From NCBI RefSeq assembly GCF_026651855.1, contig NZ_CP093280.1, positions 536,001 through 600,000 on the forward strand: DNA of 64,000 nt, written 5' to 3'. Below are positions 36,026-44,788 of the stretch, piece after piece. The DNA comes from Pseudomonas silvicola (GTDB lineage Bacteria > Pseudomonadota > Gammaproteobacteria > Pseudomonadales > Pseudomonadaceae). Each line of letters begins with the position of its first letter. The stretch's first letter is position 1. The position numbers and the translations under genes are program-made. A model generated the notes under the pieces. The model searched no databases. It was not told where the DNA came from and was given only the letters and a program-made list of their open reading frames with translations.

Positions 36026-38260
36026 ATGAAAGCGTTCGGCAAAATCCTGGGGCTGTGTTTTCTCGGGCTGTTGCTGATCCTGGTGGCGCTCGGCTTCGCC
36101 GTGACCCACTTTTTCGATCCCAACGACTACAAAGACGAGATTCGCAAGCTGGCCCGCGACAAGGCCCGCGTCGAGCTGACCCTCAATGGCGACATCGGCT
36201 GGAGCCTGTTCCCATGGCTGGGCCTGGAGCTGCACGACGCCAGCATCGCGACCTTGCAGAACCCCAAGACGCCGTTCGCCGACCTGCAGATGCTGGGCCT
36301 TTCCGTGCGCGTGCTGCCGCTGCTGCGCCGTGAGGTGCAGATGAGCGACGTACGCGTCGAAGGCCTGAACCTGACGCTGACCCGCGATGAGCACGGCCAT
36401 GGCAACTGGGAAGACATCGGCAAGCCGCTGCCCAAGGAGCCAGCCGCCGGAGAGGTGACAGCCCCTGACATCGCCAATCCCGAGCCGGCACCGGCCAGCA
36501 AGCCGGACAAGGCCGAACGCCCCGTCAAGCTGGACATCGACAGCCTGACCGTGAACAACGCCAGCGTGCATTTCAGCGATGCCAGGACCGGCCGCGAGCT
36601 GACTGCCGAAAGTATCCAGTTGAGCACCGGCGCCGTGCACGACGGTATCGATATTCCGGTCAAGCTCACCGCATTCCTGGGCACCAACCAGCCGAACCTG
36701 CGCGCCCGCACCGAGCTCAATGGCGAATTGCGCATGGAGCGCGCCCTCAAGCGCTACCAGTTCAGCGACATGAAACTGTCAGGCGAAGCCAGCGGCGACC
36801 CGCTGCAAGGCAAGACCGTGACCTACGCCGCCCAGGGCAACCTCAGTGTCGACCTGGCCGCCAATGTCGCCAACTGGGAGAACCTGAAACTGTCGTTCAA
36901 CCAGTTGCGTGCACTGGGTGACCTCAATGCCCGCGACCTGAACACCGAGCCGAAGGTCGCTGGCGGCCTGTCCATCGCCCAGATGAACCTGCGAGCCTTC
37001 ATGGACGGCCTCAACCAGCCGCTGCCCGCCATGGCCGACGGCAGCCTGGGCCAGTTCGAAATGGTCGCCCGCCTGGAAGGTACCCCCAACAGCCTGGCAC
37101 TCAACGACCTGGCGGTGAAACTGGATGGCAGCAGTTTTGCCGGCAACCTGGCAATCACCGACTTCGCCAAACAGGCACTGCGCATTCAACTGCGGGCCGA
37201 CAGTTTCGACGCCGACCGCTACATGAAACCCAAAAGCGCCGAGGCATCCAGCGCCGGTGCCGCCCGCGACGCCGAGGTGAAAACCACCGAAGCCACTGCC
37301 ATTGGCGGCGCTGGCGACTCGCCGCTGCCCAACGCCCCTACCCAGGGCGCCTGGAGCAACGACGCCCTGCTGCCGGTGGAGCGCCTGCGCAAACTGAACC
37401 TGCAGGCCGACCTGAGCTTTGCCAAACTGACCCTCAACCAGTGGCCGATCGACAACGCCGTTCTCAAGGCCCAGGGCCAGGACGGCCTGATCACCCTGGA
37501 CACCCTGGCGGGTGGCCTCTATGACGGCACCTTCAACACCAAGGGCAGCCTCGATGCGCGCCCGGACAAACCGCTGGTGGCCCTGCAGACCCAGCTGAAC
37601 AAGGTACCGGTAGAGCATTTCATCAAGGGCAAAAACGGCAGCGCGCCCCCGGTACGCGGCCTGATGACCCTGAACAGCAACCTGACCGGCGCCGGGGCCA
37701 GCCAGAAGGCACTGATCGACAGCCTCAACGGCACTGCCAACTTCGACCTGACCGACGGGGTGCTGGTCAACGCCAACCTGGAACAGCAGCTGTGCCAGGG
37801 CATCGCCACCCTCAACCGCAAAACCCTGAGCGGTACCCCGCGCGGCAAGGACACGCCGTTCCAGGAGCTCAAAGGCAGCGTGGTGGTACGCAACGGCGTC
37901 GCCAGCAACCCAGACCTGAAAGTGCGTATTCCGGGCCTGACGGTGAACGGCGATGGCGACATCGACCTGCGCGTGCTGGGCATGGACTACAAGGTGGGCG
38001 TGGTCATCGAAGGCGACAAGAGCGACATGCCCGACCCGGCCTGCCAGGTCAACGAACGTTTCGCCGGCATTGAATGGCCACTGCGCTGCCGCGGCCCGAT
38101 CGAACTGGGGGCCAAGGCCTGCCGTATCGACCGCGACGGCATAGGCAAGGTAGCTGCCAAGGTGGCCGGCGACAGGATCACCGAAAAACTGGAAGAAAAA
38201 TTCGGCGACAAGGTCAGCCCCGAGCTGAAAAACACGCTGAAAGGTCTGTTCAAACGATGA
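36026..38260 (+). CDS. AsmA family protein
   Basis: A 744-residue inner-membrane-anchored protein. An N-terminal membrane helix (GLCFLGLLLILVALGFAVTHF) is followed by the AsmA start motif FDPNDYKDEIRKLA...LTLNGDIGWSLFPWLGLELHD. A Pro/Ala linker occurs at about 145-165, and long beta-rich repeats end in the conserved AsmA_2 C-terminal domain. AsmA-like proteins are beta-groove bridges thought to move phospholipids to the outer membrane. Its stop overlaps the mutY start by 3 bases (ATGA), so the two are co-translated. Confidence 0.93.
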   Translation: MKAFGKILGLCFLGLLLILVALGFAVTHFFDPNDYKDEIRKLARDKARVELTLNGDIGWSLFPWLGLELHDASIATLQNPKTPFADLQMLGLSVRVLPLLRREVQMSDVRVEGLNLTLTRDEHGHGNWEDIGKPLPKEPAAGEVTAPDIANPEPAPASKPDKAERPVKLDIDSLTVNNASVHFSDARTGRELTAESIQLSTGAVHDGIDIPVKLTAFLGTNQPNLRARTELNGELRMERALKRYQFSDMKLSGEASGDPLQGKTVTYAAQGNLSVDLAANVANWENLKLSFNQLRALGDLNARDLNTEPKVAGGLSIAQMNLRAFMDGLNQPLPAMADGSLGQFEMVARLEGTPNSLALNDLAVKLDGSSFAGNLAITDFAKQALRIQLRADSFDADRYMKPKSAEASSAGAARDAEVKTTEATAIGGAGDSPLPNAPTQGAWSNDALLPVERLRKLNLQADLSFAKLTLNQWPIDNAVLKAQGQDGLITLDTLAGGLYDGTFNTKGSLDARPDKPLVALQTQLNKVPVEHFIKGKNGSAPPVRGLMTLNSNLTGAGASQKALIDSLNGTANFDLTDGVLVNANLEQQLCQGIATLNRKTLSGTPRGKDTPFQELKGSVVVRNGVASNPDLKVRIPGLTVNGDGDIDLRVLGMDYKVGVVIEGDKSDMPDPACQVNERFAGIEWPLRCRGPIELGAKACRIDRDGIGKVAAKVAGDRITEKLEEKFGDKVSPELKNTLKGLFKR

Positions 38261-39324
38261 ACCCAGAGCAATTTTCCACCGCGGTACTGGAATGGTTCGA
38301 CCGCAACGGCCGTCACGACCTGCCCTGGCAACAGGGCATCACCCCCTACCGGGTGTGGGTGTCGGAGATCATGCTGCAGCAAACCCAGGTCAGCACCGTC
38401 CTCAACTACTTCGACCGTTTCATGGCCTCGTTGCCCACGGTGCAGGCCCTGGCCGAGGCCCCGGAAGACGAGGTGCTGCACTTGTGGACCGGGCTGGGGT
38501 ACTACACCCGTGCACGCAACCTGCAGAAAACCGCGAAGATCGTCGTCGAGCAGTACGGCGGCGAATTCCCCCGCGACGTCGAGAAGCTTACCGAACTGCC
38601 AGGCATTGGCCTTTCCACCGCCGGTGCCATCGCCAGCATCAGCATGGGCCTGCGCGCGCCCATTCTGGACGGCAACGTCAAGCGCGTGCTGGCCCGCTAC
38701 ACCGCCCAGGAAGGCTACCCCGGCGAACCCAAGGTGGCGAAACAGCTGTGGGCCAACGCCGAGCGCTACACGCCCCACACCCGGGTGAACAACTACACCC
38801 AGGCCATGATGGACCTGGGCGCCACCCTGTGCACCCGTACCAAGCCCAGCTGCCTGCTGTGCCCGCTGGAATCGGGCTGCCAGGCACACATGCTCGGCCT
38901 GGAAATACGCTACCCGGTACCCAAGCCGAAAAAGGCGGTACCGCTCAAGCACACGCTGATGCCTCTGCTGGTGAACCGCGAAGGCGCCATTCTGCTGTAC
39001 CGCCGCCCGTCCAGTGGCTTGTGGGGCGGCCTGTGGAGCCTGCCTGAGCTCGACCGCTACGAAGACATCGAGCACCTGGCCCAACAGCACGCCCTGGCCA
39101 TGGACGCCCCCCGCGCCCTGGAGCCCTTGACCCACACCTTCAGCCACTTCCAACTGGCCATCGCGCCGTGGCTGGTGCCGGTCAAGGAGTCGGCCCACCA
39201 CGTGGCCGAGGCCGACTGGCTCTGGTATAACCTCGCCACCCCGCCGCGCCTGGGCCTAGCCGCCCCTGTGAAGAAGCTGCTCAAACGCGCGGCCGATGCC
39301 TTGAATGCAGGAGAGTTGTCATGA
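38257..39324 (+). CDS. mutY: A/G-specific adenine glycosylase MutY
   Basis: DNA repair glycosylase of 355 residues that removes adenine mispaired with 8-oxoguanine. The N-terminal HhH-GPD domain has [14 protein letters not shown] with the catalytic Glu, and [14 protein letters not shown] as the helix-hairpin-helix. The Asp is in [11 protein letters not shown]. The [4Fe-4S] ligands are spaced C-x6-C-x2-C-x5-C ([17 protein letters not shown]). The C-terminal Nudix-like domain recognises 8-oxoG. It is co-translated with asmA upstream and yggX downstream. Confidence 0.98.
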   Translation: MNPEQFSTAVLEWFDRNGRHDLPWQQGITPYRVWVSEIMLQQTQVSTVLNYFDRFMASLPTVQALAEAPEDEVLHLWTGLGYYTRARNLQKTAKIVVEQYGGEFPRDVEKLTELPGIGLSTAGAIASISMGLRAPILDGNVKRVLARYTAQEGYPGEPKVAKQLWANAERYTPHTRVNNYTQAMMDLGATLCTRTKPSCLLCPLESGCQAHMLGLEIRYPVPKPKKAVPLKHTLMPLLVNREGAILLYRRPSSGLWGGLWSLPELDRYEDIEHLAQQHALAMDAPRALEPLTHTFSHFQLAIAPWLVPVKESAHHVAEADWLWYNLATPPRLGLAAPVKKLLKRAADALNAGELS

Positions 39325-39593
39325 CCCGCACCGTGATGTGCCGCAAGTACAAAGAAGAACTGCCAGGCCTGGAGCGCCCGCCGTACCCGGGCGCCAAGGG
39401 CCAGGACATTTTCGAACATGTTTCCCAGAAGGCCTGGGCCGACTGGCAGAAGCACCAGACCCTGCTCATCAATGAAAAGCGCCTGAACATGATGAACGCC
39501 GAAGACCGCAAATACCTGCAAGGCGAGATGGACAAGTTCTTCAGCGGCGAAGACTACGCCCAGGCCGAAGGCTACGTGCCACCGAGCGAATGA
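39321..39593 (+). CDS. yggX: Probable Fe(II)-trafficking / oxidative damage protection protein YggX
   Basis: Small acidic protein of 90 residues with the family signature [22 protein letters not shown] near the N-terminus, split here around its single Cys, and [19 protein letters not shown]. It is linked to iron-sulphur cluster protection. The start overlaps the mutY stop by 4 bases, the conserved mutY-yggX arrangement. Confidence 0.96.
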   Translation: MTRTVMCRKYKEELPGLERPPYPGAKGQDIFEHVSQKAWADWQKHQTLLINEKRLNMMNAEDRKYLQGEMDKFFSGEDYAQAEGYVPPSE

Positions 39594-39644
39594 GTGCTGG
39601 AAAACGTAACCGAAGGAATTAATTAAAAATTTTTGCGATCTTGC

Positions 39645-39673
39645 TTGACGCAAGGTCGAAAAAGCCTTTTAAT
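39645..39673 (+). promoter_or_regulatory. Sigma-70 promoter of tRNA-Phe
   Basis: TTGACG and TTTAAT are separated by 17 bases and lie 11 bases before the tRNA, with a GC-rich discriminator (GCGCCCC) typical of stringently controlled stable RNA genes. Confidence 0.8.
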
Positions 39674-39683
39674 GCGCCCCGTT

Positions 39684-39759
39684 GCCCAGATAGCTCAGTC
39701 GGTAGAGCAGGGGATTGAAAATCCCCGTGTCGGCGGTTCGATTCCGTCTCTGGGCACCA
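39684..39759 (+). tRNA. tRNA-Phe (GAA)
   Basis: A 76-base cloverleaf with encoded CCA end: acceptor arms GCCCAGA and TCTGGGC, D arm AGCTC...GAGC, anticodon GAA at 39717-39719 in the stem GGGGA/TCCCC, and a T arm with GGTTCGATTCC. A dedicated promoter and terminator flank it. Confidence 0.98.
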
Positions 39760-39804
39760 CCTTCCGTTTTCAGGTGGTGTCTTCATCACCTGAAAGCAAT
39801 CAAG

Positions 39805-39828
39805 AAACCCGCCTAGTGCGGGTTTTTT
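39805..39828 (+). terminator. Intrinsic terminator of tRNA-Phe
   Basis: AACCCGC and GCGGGTT pair around a 4-5-base loop, followed by a T run, 45 bases after the tRNA. Confidence 0.9.
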
Positions 39829-40011
39829 GTTGTCTGCAATTCGTCGCCATCTCTCTGCCACTATGGGCGGATCTGTTCTAAGCTTGGCTCTGCCCTCCCT
39901 TCACATAAACGCTCTGCTCTGGCTGTTGATGGACCAAACGCGAGACAGGCCCGCCTGTGCTCGTCAATCACTCGCCCCGTGCCGCCCAGAAGCCGCCAAG
40001 GATTGCCGAGC

Positions 40012-40833
40012 ATGAAGCATCGGATCTTTCACTCCACCGACCTGCCCGAACGCTTGCCTGCGCTGGCCGTGGAGCTGAACGCCTCCCTGGACGACCTGAC
40101 CGCGGTGTATTCCTGGGGCATGACCAACAACGTCTGGTTTGCCGAGGGCGAAGGCGAACAGGCACGCTACAGCATCTGCTCGGTCAACATCGAGACCACC
40201 ATCCCGGACCCGCTCGCCAAACGCCTGTACCAACGCCTGCGCACCGACATTCCAACCACATTGGTGCCCCGCTACGGAAAAAACTGGCCCACCCTCAAGG
40301 ACCGTTGGCTCCGGATCTGGGAGCAGACCTACAACATCGTGATCAACAAGATACCCAGCCACCACCTGCGCTTGACCTGGTTGCGCCTGGGCGGCGCGAA
40401 AATCGGCAAAGGCTCGACCATCTGGCGCAACACCGAAGTGCTGGGCGTGGAGAACCTGGTGATCGGCAAGGACAGCGTGATTGCCTGGCATTGCCAGATT
40501 GATGCGCGAGCAGGTCTGATCATCGGCGATCACGTCGCCATTGCCTCCCATGTACTGATCATCGCCGGCACCCACGACCTCACGGCGAAAGAGTTCTGGT
40601 CGGTATCGGGCCCCATCTACATCGACGACTACGCCTGGATCGCCTCCCGCGCATTGATTGCCCACAGCACCCGCATCGGCCACGGCGCGGTGGTGACCGC
40701 CAATACCCTGGTGGCGAAAAATGTCGCGCCCTACAAGATAGTCGGTGGCAGCGGCGCCAAACCCATGGGCGAGCGCCCCCGCGACCTGGACTACAAGGTT
40801 GGCGGCCTGGGGCTGTTCACCCTGCTGCATTAA
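40012..40833 (+). CDS. Left-handed beta-helix acyltransferase
   Basis: A 273-residue protein. The N-terminal about 110 residues are unique (FHSTDLPERLPALAVELNAS). The C-terminal part has hexapeptide repeats (LGGAKIGKGSTIWRNTEV, LVIGKDSVIAWHCQI, IGDHVAIASHVLIIAG) and the acceptor-site pattern AWIASRALIAHSTRIGHGAVVTANTLV. It resembles WcaF/LacA-like sugar O-acetyltransferases. The start ATG at 40012 was chosen because the longer frame lacks a ribosome site. Three genes with related or unclear roles follow, which may modify a surface polysaccharide. Confidence 0.8.
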   Translation: MKHRIFHSTDLPERLPALAVELNASLDDLTAVYSWGMTNNVWFAEGEGEQARYSICSVNIETTIPDPLAKRLYQRLRTDIPTTLVPRYGKNWPTLKDRWLRIWEQTYNIVINKIPSHHLRLTWLRLGGAKIGKGSTIWRNTEVLGVENLVIGKDSVIAWHCQIDARAGLIIGDHVAIASHVLIIAGTHDLTAKEFWSVSGPIYIDDYAWIASRALIAHSTRIGHGAVVTANTLVAKNVAPYKIVGGSGAKPMGERPRDLDYKVGGLGLFTLLH

Positions 40834-40903
40834 CGATTGCGAGCGCTGCACCCCCTCGGCTGGTATCGTGCACCGCTGAATACTGACTGCCGAGGAGCCG
40901 ACA

Positions 40904-41332
40904 ATGAGCACACAGGAAAAAATGACCGGGGACCTGTTCGAGGTCGACAAACGCCTGTCACTCAAACCCGTGGTGGATTTCAACGCCTACCTGCGCGCTG
41001 CCTTCGGCGACGGCCGCTGCACCTGCGTGCGCTGCATCACCAGCAATGGCGACGAAGCCGGCTATGAATTCCAGCACACCTTCGACCTGGGCGGCCAAGC
41101 CCTGAACCGCCGCTACGCCCTGACCGCGGGCAGCGACGTATTGCTGGTACTGAAAAAAGCCTGGCTGTCGTACACCAAGACCGAACTGGGCAACGGTGCG
41201 ATCCTGGACCTTGCCGCCATCAAAGGCTTCGTCGAGCCAGAGCTGCACCAGCGCCTGGTACCACTGTTCCTTGCCAGCGGCCTGGTCAAGGACATCGACG
41301 GCAACCTGCACATCCAGCCCCAGGCTGCCTGA
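40904..41332 (+). CDS. Conserved hypothetical protein
   Basis: Soluble 142-residue protein with a cysteine pair in GRCTCVRCITSN and mixed alpha/beta character. No family is recognised. It begins after a good AGGAG-like ribosome site (GCCGAGGAGCC) and lies between two acyltransferase genes on the same strand, so it may be in one unit with them. It does not look like a transferase itself. Confidence 0.7.
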   Translation: MSTQEKMTGDLFEVDKRLSLKPVVDFNAYLRAAFGDGRCTCVRCITSNGDEAGYEFQHTFDLGGQALNRRYALTAGSDVLLVLKKAWLSYTKTELGNGAILDLAAIKGFVEPELHQRLVPLFLASGLVKDIDGNLHIQPQAA

Positions 41333-41442
41333 TACCCCTGGCGGGAACGATCTCGTGCTGGCCTGGCACGCCGCAGCGCTTGCGCGGTGCGCCCCGGCAC
41401 GCCAGTATTCGCGCTCTGCCAAGTAACAGAACGCATACAACA

Positions 41443-42162
41443 ATGAACATGCTGAAACGGATGTGGCTGGACCACACCCTCAAACGTGCTTTGCGCCAGC
41501 ACCGCTGCCGCGTCGACTGCGGCACCCGCGGCCTGCGCGGCAAGGTGAAGCTCACCCTGGAACGCCATGTAAAACTGCATACGGTGAAGGTGTTCTCCAA
41601 GGACCTGCGCATCGGTGCCTTCACCGATATCGTCAGCAATACCGAACTGCGCGACGTCAGCAGCATTGGCCGCTACTGCTCCATCGGCACCAACTGCGTG
41701 ATAGGCCAAAACCGCAAGCAGCACCCCATGGACTGGCTCTCCACCAACGGTGCGCTTATCGAAAGCCGCGCGGCGACGATGCCGACCCCGCATGCGCACT
41801 GGGACGTGAAACCCACCACCCTCGGCCATGACGTGTGGGTGGGCCGCGATGTGATCATCATGGAAGGCATCACCATCGGCACCGGCGCGGTGATCGGCGC
41901 CCAGTCCCTGGTGACCCGCGATGTACCGCCCTACACCATCGTCGCCGGCTCACCGGCGAAAATGATTCGCTACCGCTTCGAGGAGCCGCTGCGCGAGCAA
42001 CTGCTGGCCAGCCGCTGGTGGGAGCACGACCAGAGCGAATTGGCCCAACTGCCCACCGAAGACCCGCAGGCGTTCCTGGCCGCCCTGGCCAACCTGCCCC
42101 ACAAGCCGTTCAGCGATGCGACGGTGCAGGTATCCACCTCGCCACTGCGGATCAAGCGCTGA
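41443..42162 (+). CDS. Hexapeptide-repeat acyltransferase (CatB/xenobiotic-type fold)
   Basis: A 239-residue protein with a short basic N-terminus and left-handed beta-helix repeats (RIGAFTDIVSNTELRDVSSI, GRYCSIGTNCVIGQ, VWVGRDVIIMEGITIGTGAV). It ends in the CatB-family closing motif VTRDVPPYTIVAGSPAKMIRYRF, followed by a C-terminal helix. The likely reaction is acetyl-CoA-dependent O- or N-acetylation of a sugar. ATG at 41443 was preferred because an upstream ATG has no ribosome site. The wbuC-like gene converges on its 3' end with a 6-base gap. Confidence 0.85.
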   Translation: MNMLKRMWLDHTLKRALRQHRCRVDCGTRGLRGKVKLTLERHVKLHTVKVFSKDLRIGAFTDIVSNTELRDVSSIGRYCSIGTNCVIGQNRKQHPMDWLSTNGALIESRAATMPTPHAHWDVKPTTLGHDVWVGRDVIIMEGITIGTGAVIGAQSLVTRDVPPYTIVAGSPAKMIRYRFEEPLREQLLASRWWEHDQSELAQLPTEDPQAFLAALANLPHKPFSDATVQVSTSPLRIKR

Positions 42163-42168
42163 CGCCCC

Positions 42169-42645
42169 CTACAGACCCGGGAAGCGCTCGCCGACCTGCG
42201 CCGTGGCGTACCAGGCGATGATCGCTTCCATGCCTGGCTCGCCCTCGGCGACGGTCCAGGGCATGTAGTCTTCCTCTGGAATGGGCGTGTACACGCCATC
42301 CTTGACCTCGAAGATCACCGCGCCTTCGTCGAGCGACAGCACCGCGTGCCACACCCCAGCAGGGGTCTCGACCATTTTCACCTCTTCCCCCAGCACCACC
42401 CGGTCGGTCACCTCGCCGGCATCGTTGAAATGCAGCACCACGAAGCGCCCACGCAGCGAATGCAGCAGCTCGAAGGTATGCGGGTGGCGGTGGGCGCGCA
42501 CGTAGGTGCCAGGCTCCATGGCCACGGCCAGGCGCTGGGTGGGGTCGGACAGCTCAGGGTGCATGTTGTGGTGGGCGCGCAGGCGGGGAGATTGCTGGGC
42601 GCGGGTGGTGAGTTCGTCGAGCAGGGTGGTGGTGATCTGTTTCAT
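42169..42645 (-). CDS. WbuC-like cupin-fold metalloprotein
   Basis: A 158-residue cupin with metal-binding histidines in RAHRHPHTFELLHSLRGRF and a second cupin motif in VETPAGVWHAVLSLDEGAVIFEV. The layout, including the EPGTYVRAHRHP start and the EEDYMPWTVAEGE end, is that of WbuC proteins, which occur in O-antigen and surface polysaccharide clusters. This supports a link with the two acyltransferase genes. It is on the opposite strand from them. Confidence 0.85.
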   Translation of the reverse strand: MKQITTTLLDELTTRAQQSPRLRAHHNMHPELSDPTQRLAVAMEPGTYVRAHRHPHTFELLHSLRGRFVVLHFNDAGEVTDRVVLGEEVKMVETPAGVWHAVLSLDEGAVIFEVKDGVYTPIPEEDYMPWTVAEGEPGMEAIIAWYATAQVGERFPGL

Positions 42646-42713
42646 CGGGCACGGGCACGGTTCAGGGAGAATGCCGTCAGTATGCACAACCGATGGTGAA
42701 ATTCTCCTGAACA

Positions 42714-42743
42714 AAAAGGCCGCTGTGGTTGCCAACAGCGGCC
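42714..42743 (-). terminator. Intrinsic terminator of gabP
   Basis: On the minus strand GAGGCCGCTGTT pairs with AACAGCGGCC-like sequence around a short loop and ends in a T run, 55-85 bases after the gabP stop. It also lies in the leader of the downstream wbuC-like gene. Confidence 0.85.
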
Positions 42744-42799
42744 TCGATGCAGCTCGCCCTGCCCTGCCTGCACTGCAGGACCGGGCAGGCAGGCGGGTA

Positions 42800-44194
42800 T
42801 CAGTTACCCAGCACAGCGCGGCCTTGCGGCTGCCCTTTGCGACGACGGTCAACCAGCAAGCCAGCCGCAACCACGGCAATGGTCAGCAGGCCGGTGGCGA
42901 CGATCTCGATGCGGTGATCCACACGGATGGCCATCACGGTCAGCACCGCAACGATGAACACGATCACGGCCCAGGTCAGCACCGGGAAAGCCCACATCTT
43001 GAACTCGACCTTCTCACCCTTCAGCTCGCGCTGCTTGCGCATGCGCAGTTGCGAAACGGCGATCACCAGGTACACCAGCAGCGCGATGGCGCCGGAGCTG
43101 GCCAGCAGGAAGTCGAACACTTGCGCAGGGGCCACGTAGTTGGCGAACACGGCCAGGAAGGCAGCGGCGGTCGACAGCAACACAGCCCAGTAAGGCGTGC
43201 CGCCCTGGCTGGTGCGCTGGGCCATTTTCGGTGCGTCGCCACGCTTGCTCAGGGAGTAGAGCATACGCGAAGAGGTGTACAGCGCCGAGTTCAGGCAGCT
43301 GGTCACGGCAACCAGCACCACCACGTCAACGATCATCTTGGCGTTAGGCACGCCGATCAGGTTCAGCACGGTCTGGTACGAACCAATGGCCGGCAGCGCA
43401 GGGTTGTTCCACGGCACCAGGGCCACGACCAGGAAGATCGACACGAGGTAGAACAGGAAGATCCGCCAGATCACCGAGTTGGTGGCCTTGGTGATCTGCT
43501 TGCCCGGATCCTTGGATTCGGCAGCGGCGATGGTGACGATCTCGGTACCCATGAACGAGAACATGGTGGTCAGCATGGCCGCAACCACGGCGCCCAGGCC
43601 ATTGGGCATGAAGCCCACGGTGTCGACGATGTGGCTGACACCGCTGACCTGGCTGCCCGGCACGAAACCGAACACGGCGGCGGCACCCAGAATGATGAAG
43701 CCCACGATCGCGATGACCTTGATCAGCGCGAACCAGAACTCGAATTCACCGTAGTTCTTCACGTTGAGCAGGTTGGTACCGGTCAGCACCAGGGTAATCA
43801 CCAGGGTAAACACCCACACGGCGATGTCGGGGAACCAGGCATGCAAAATGCCGGCGGCGGCGTTGGCTTCCAGGGGAATAACCAGTACCCAGAACCACCA
43901 GTACAGCCAGCCGATGGTGAAACCGGCCCAGTGGCCGATGGCGCGGTCTGCGTAAGTGGAGAACGACCCGGTATCAGGCTGGGCGATGGCCATTTCGGCC
44001 AGCATGCGCATGACCAGCACCACCAGAGTACCTGCGGCGGCATAGGCCAGCAGCACGGCAGGGCCGGCTTCGGCGATGGCGTGGCCGGAGCCTACGAACA
44101 GACCCGCGCCGATCACACCTGCGATCGACAGCATGGTGACATGACGCTGTTTGAGCCCCGACCCAAGGTCGTTATGGTTGTGCTTAGTGCTCAT
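42800..44194 (-). CDS. gabP: Amino acid permease of the APC family, GABA permease-like
   Basis: A 464-residue inner-membrane protein with 12 helices. The N-terminal GLKQRHVTMLSIAGVIGAGLF is the APC helix-1 signature, followed by FSTYADRAIGHWAGFTIGWL and FSFMGTEIVTIAAAES. Length and sequence resemble GabP proteins that import 4-aminobutyrate by proton symport. Start at 44194 because homologues begin MSTKHN-like. A sigma-54 promoter lies 95 bases upstream with NtrC-like sites beyond, indicating nitrogen-limitation control. GabP is preferred over other APC transporters by synteny, so the substrate is inferred. Confidence 0.85.
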   Translation of the reverse strand: MSTKHNHNDLGSGLKQRHVTMLSIAGVIGAGLFVGSGHAIAEAGPAVLLAYAAAGTLVVLVMRMLAEMAIAQPDTGSFSTYADRAIGHWAGFTIGWLYWWFWVLVIPLEANAAAGILHAWFPDIAVWVFTLVITLVLTGTNLLNVKNYGEFEFWFALIKVIAIVGFIILGAAAVFGFVPGSQVSGVSHIVDTVGFMPNGLGAVVAAMLTTMFSFMGTEIVTIAAAESKDPGKQITKATNSVIWRIFLFYLVSIFLVVALVPWNNPALPAIGSYQTVLNLIGVPNAKMIVDVVVLVAVTSCLNSALYTSSRMLYSLSKRGDAPKMAQRTSQGGTPYWAVLLSTAAAFLAVFANYVAPAQVFDFLLASSGAIALLVYLVIAVSQLRMRKQRELKGEKVEFKMWAFPVLTWAVIVFIVAVLTVMAIRVDHRIEIVATGLLTIAVVAAGLLVDRRRKGQPQGRAVLGN

Positions 44195-44288
44195 AAAACT
44201 ACCTATGCAGAGAATAGCGTTCGGTCCAGCATTTGGCGTTACACCTACCCGTGTTGTGGGAATGCAACATGCCGTTGAGGATTTTTTA

Positions 44289-44304
44289 CGCAAATATTGC
44301 GCCA
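44289..44304 (-). promoter_or_regulatory. Sigma-54 promoter of gabP
   Basis: On the minus strand TGGCGCAATATTTGCG has GG-N10-GC spacing and a TTTGC -12 box. It lies 95 bases upstream of the gabP start codon, a suitable leader distance. Confidence 0.75.
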
Positions 44305-44480
44305 AAACCTTTCAGGAATGATGCCAAAGCGCTAGGACGGCCTTTTGAGCCTTGTCGGTCAAGCCCTTGATCAAATTGAAATTTCAGTACATCTGTAACC
44401 AAGGGTTACCGGCCTACACAATAACAGGACGAAATGCCGCACCAAAAACTCACTTTGGTAACACCAACGCACAAATTCAG

Positions 44481-44496
44481 TGCAACCAAAGGTGCA
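44481..44496 (-). promoter_or_regulatory. NtrC-like site upstream of gabP
   Basis: TGCACCTTTGGTTGCA (minus strand) is close to the NtrC inverted repeat and lies about 180 bases upstream of the sigma-54 promoter. A weaker second match, GGTTGCACGTTTTTGTCGCC, is centred near 44523. Confidence 0.5.
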
Positions 44497-44788
44497 ACCG
44501 TAACCAAGGTTTGGCGACAAAAACGTGCAACCAACGGACGTGAGCGCGCAGTGCGCACACCGGTCGGTTTAATGAAAGGTTGCTTTCCATTGGCGGCCAA
44601 AACTGGCACCATCGCGCCTTTTTTCACGCGCACCCGCTTGCGCGCGGGGCCCCATGACGCTGGTCGGCGACACGCCGCTACAACCATGCGACACCTCGCG
44701 CCCGCGCCCACTGCCATAACGGCGGCGCCATGCTAGTTTGGCGCACCGCACCGGGGCGGGAACGCAACCGTATAGATGAGGACCGCAC

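Larger units (their letters stand above)
44195..44788. other. Divergent regulatory region of gabP and the ABC transporter
   Basis: A 594-base gap without a gene. The gabP side has the sigma-54 promoter at 44289-44304 and several CCAA/GGTGCA-rich stretches from about 44430 to 44535, of which 44481-44496 is the best NtrC match. On the ABC side no GG-N10-GC promoter was found, and GATGAGGACC provides the ribosome site before 44789. Confidence 0.55.

Noticed and set aside
42506-44278. 590-codon open frame antisense to gabP
   Set aside because: It is the His/Gln/Gly-rich shadow of a well-supported permease gene.
44600-44620. Sigma-54 promoter for the ABC transporter (TGGCACCATCGCGCC region)
   Set aside because: GG to GC spacing is nine rather than ten bases and the -12 TTGC is absent.
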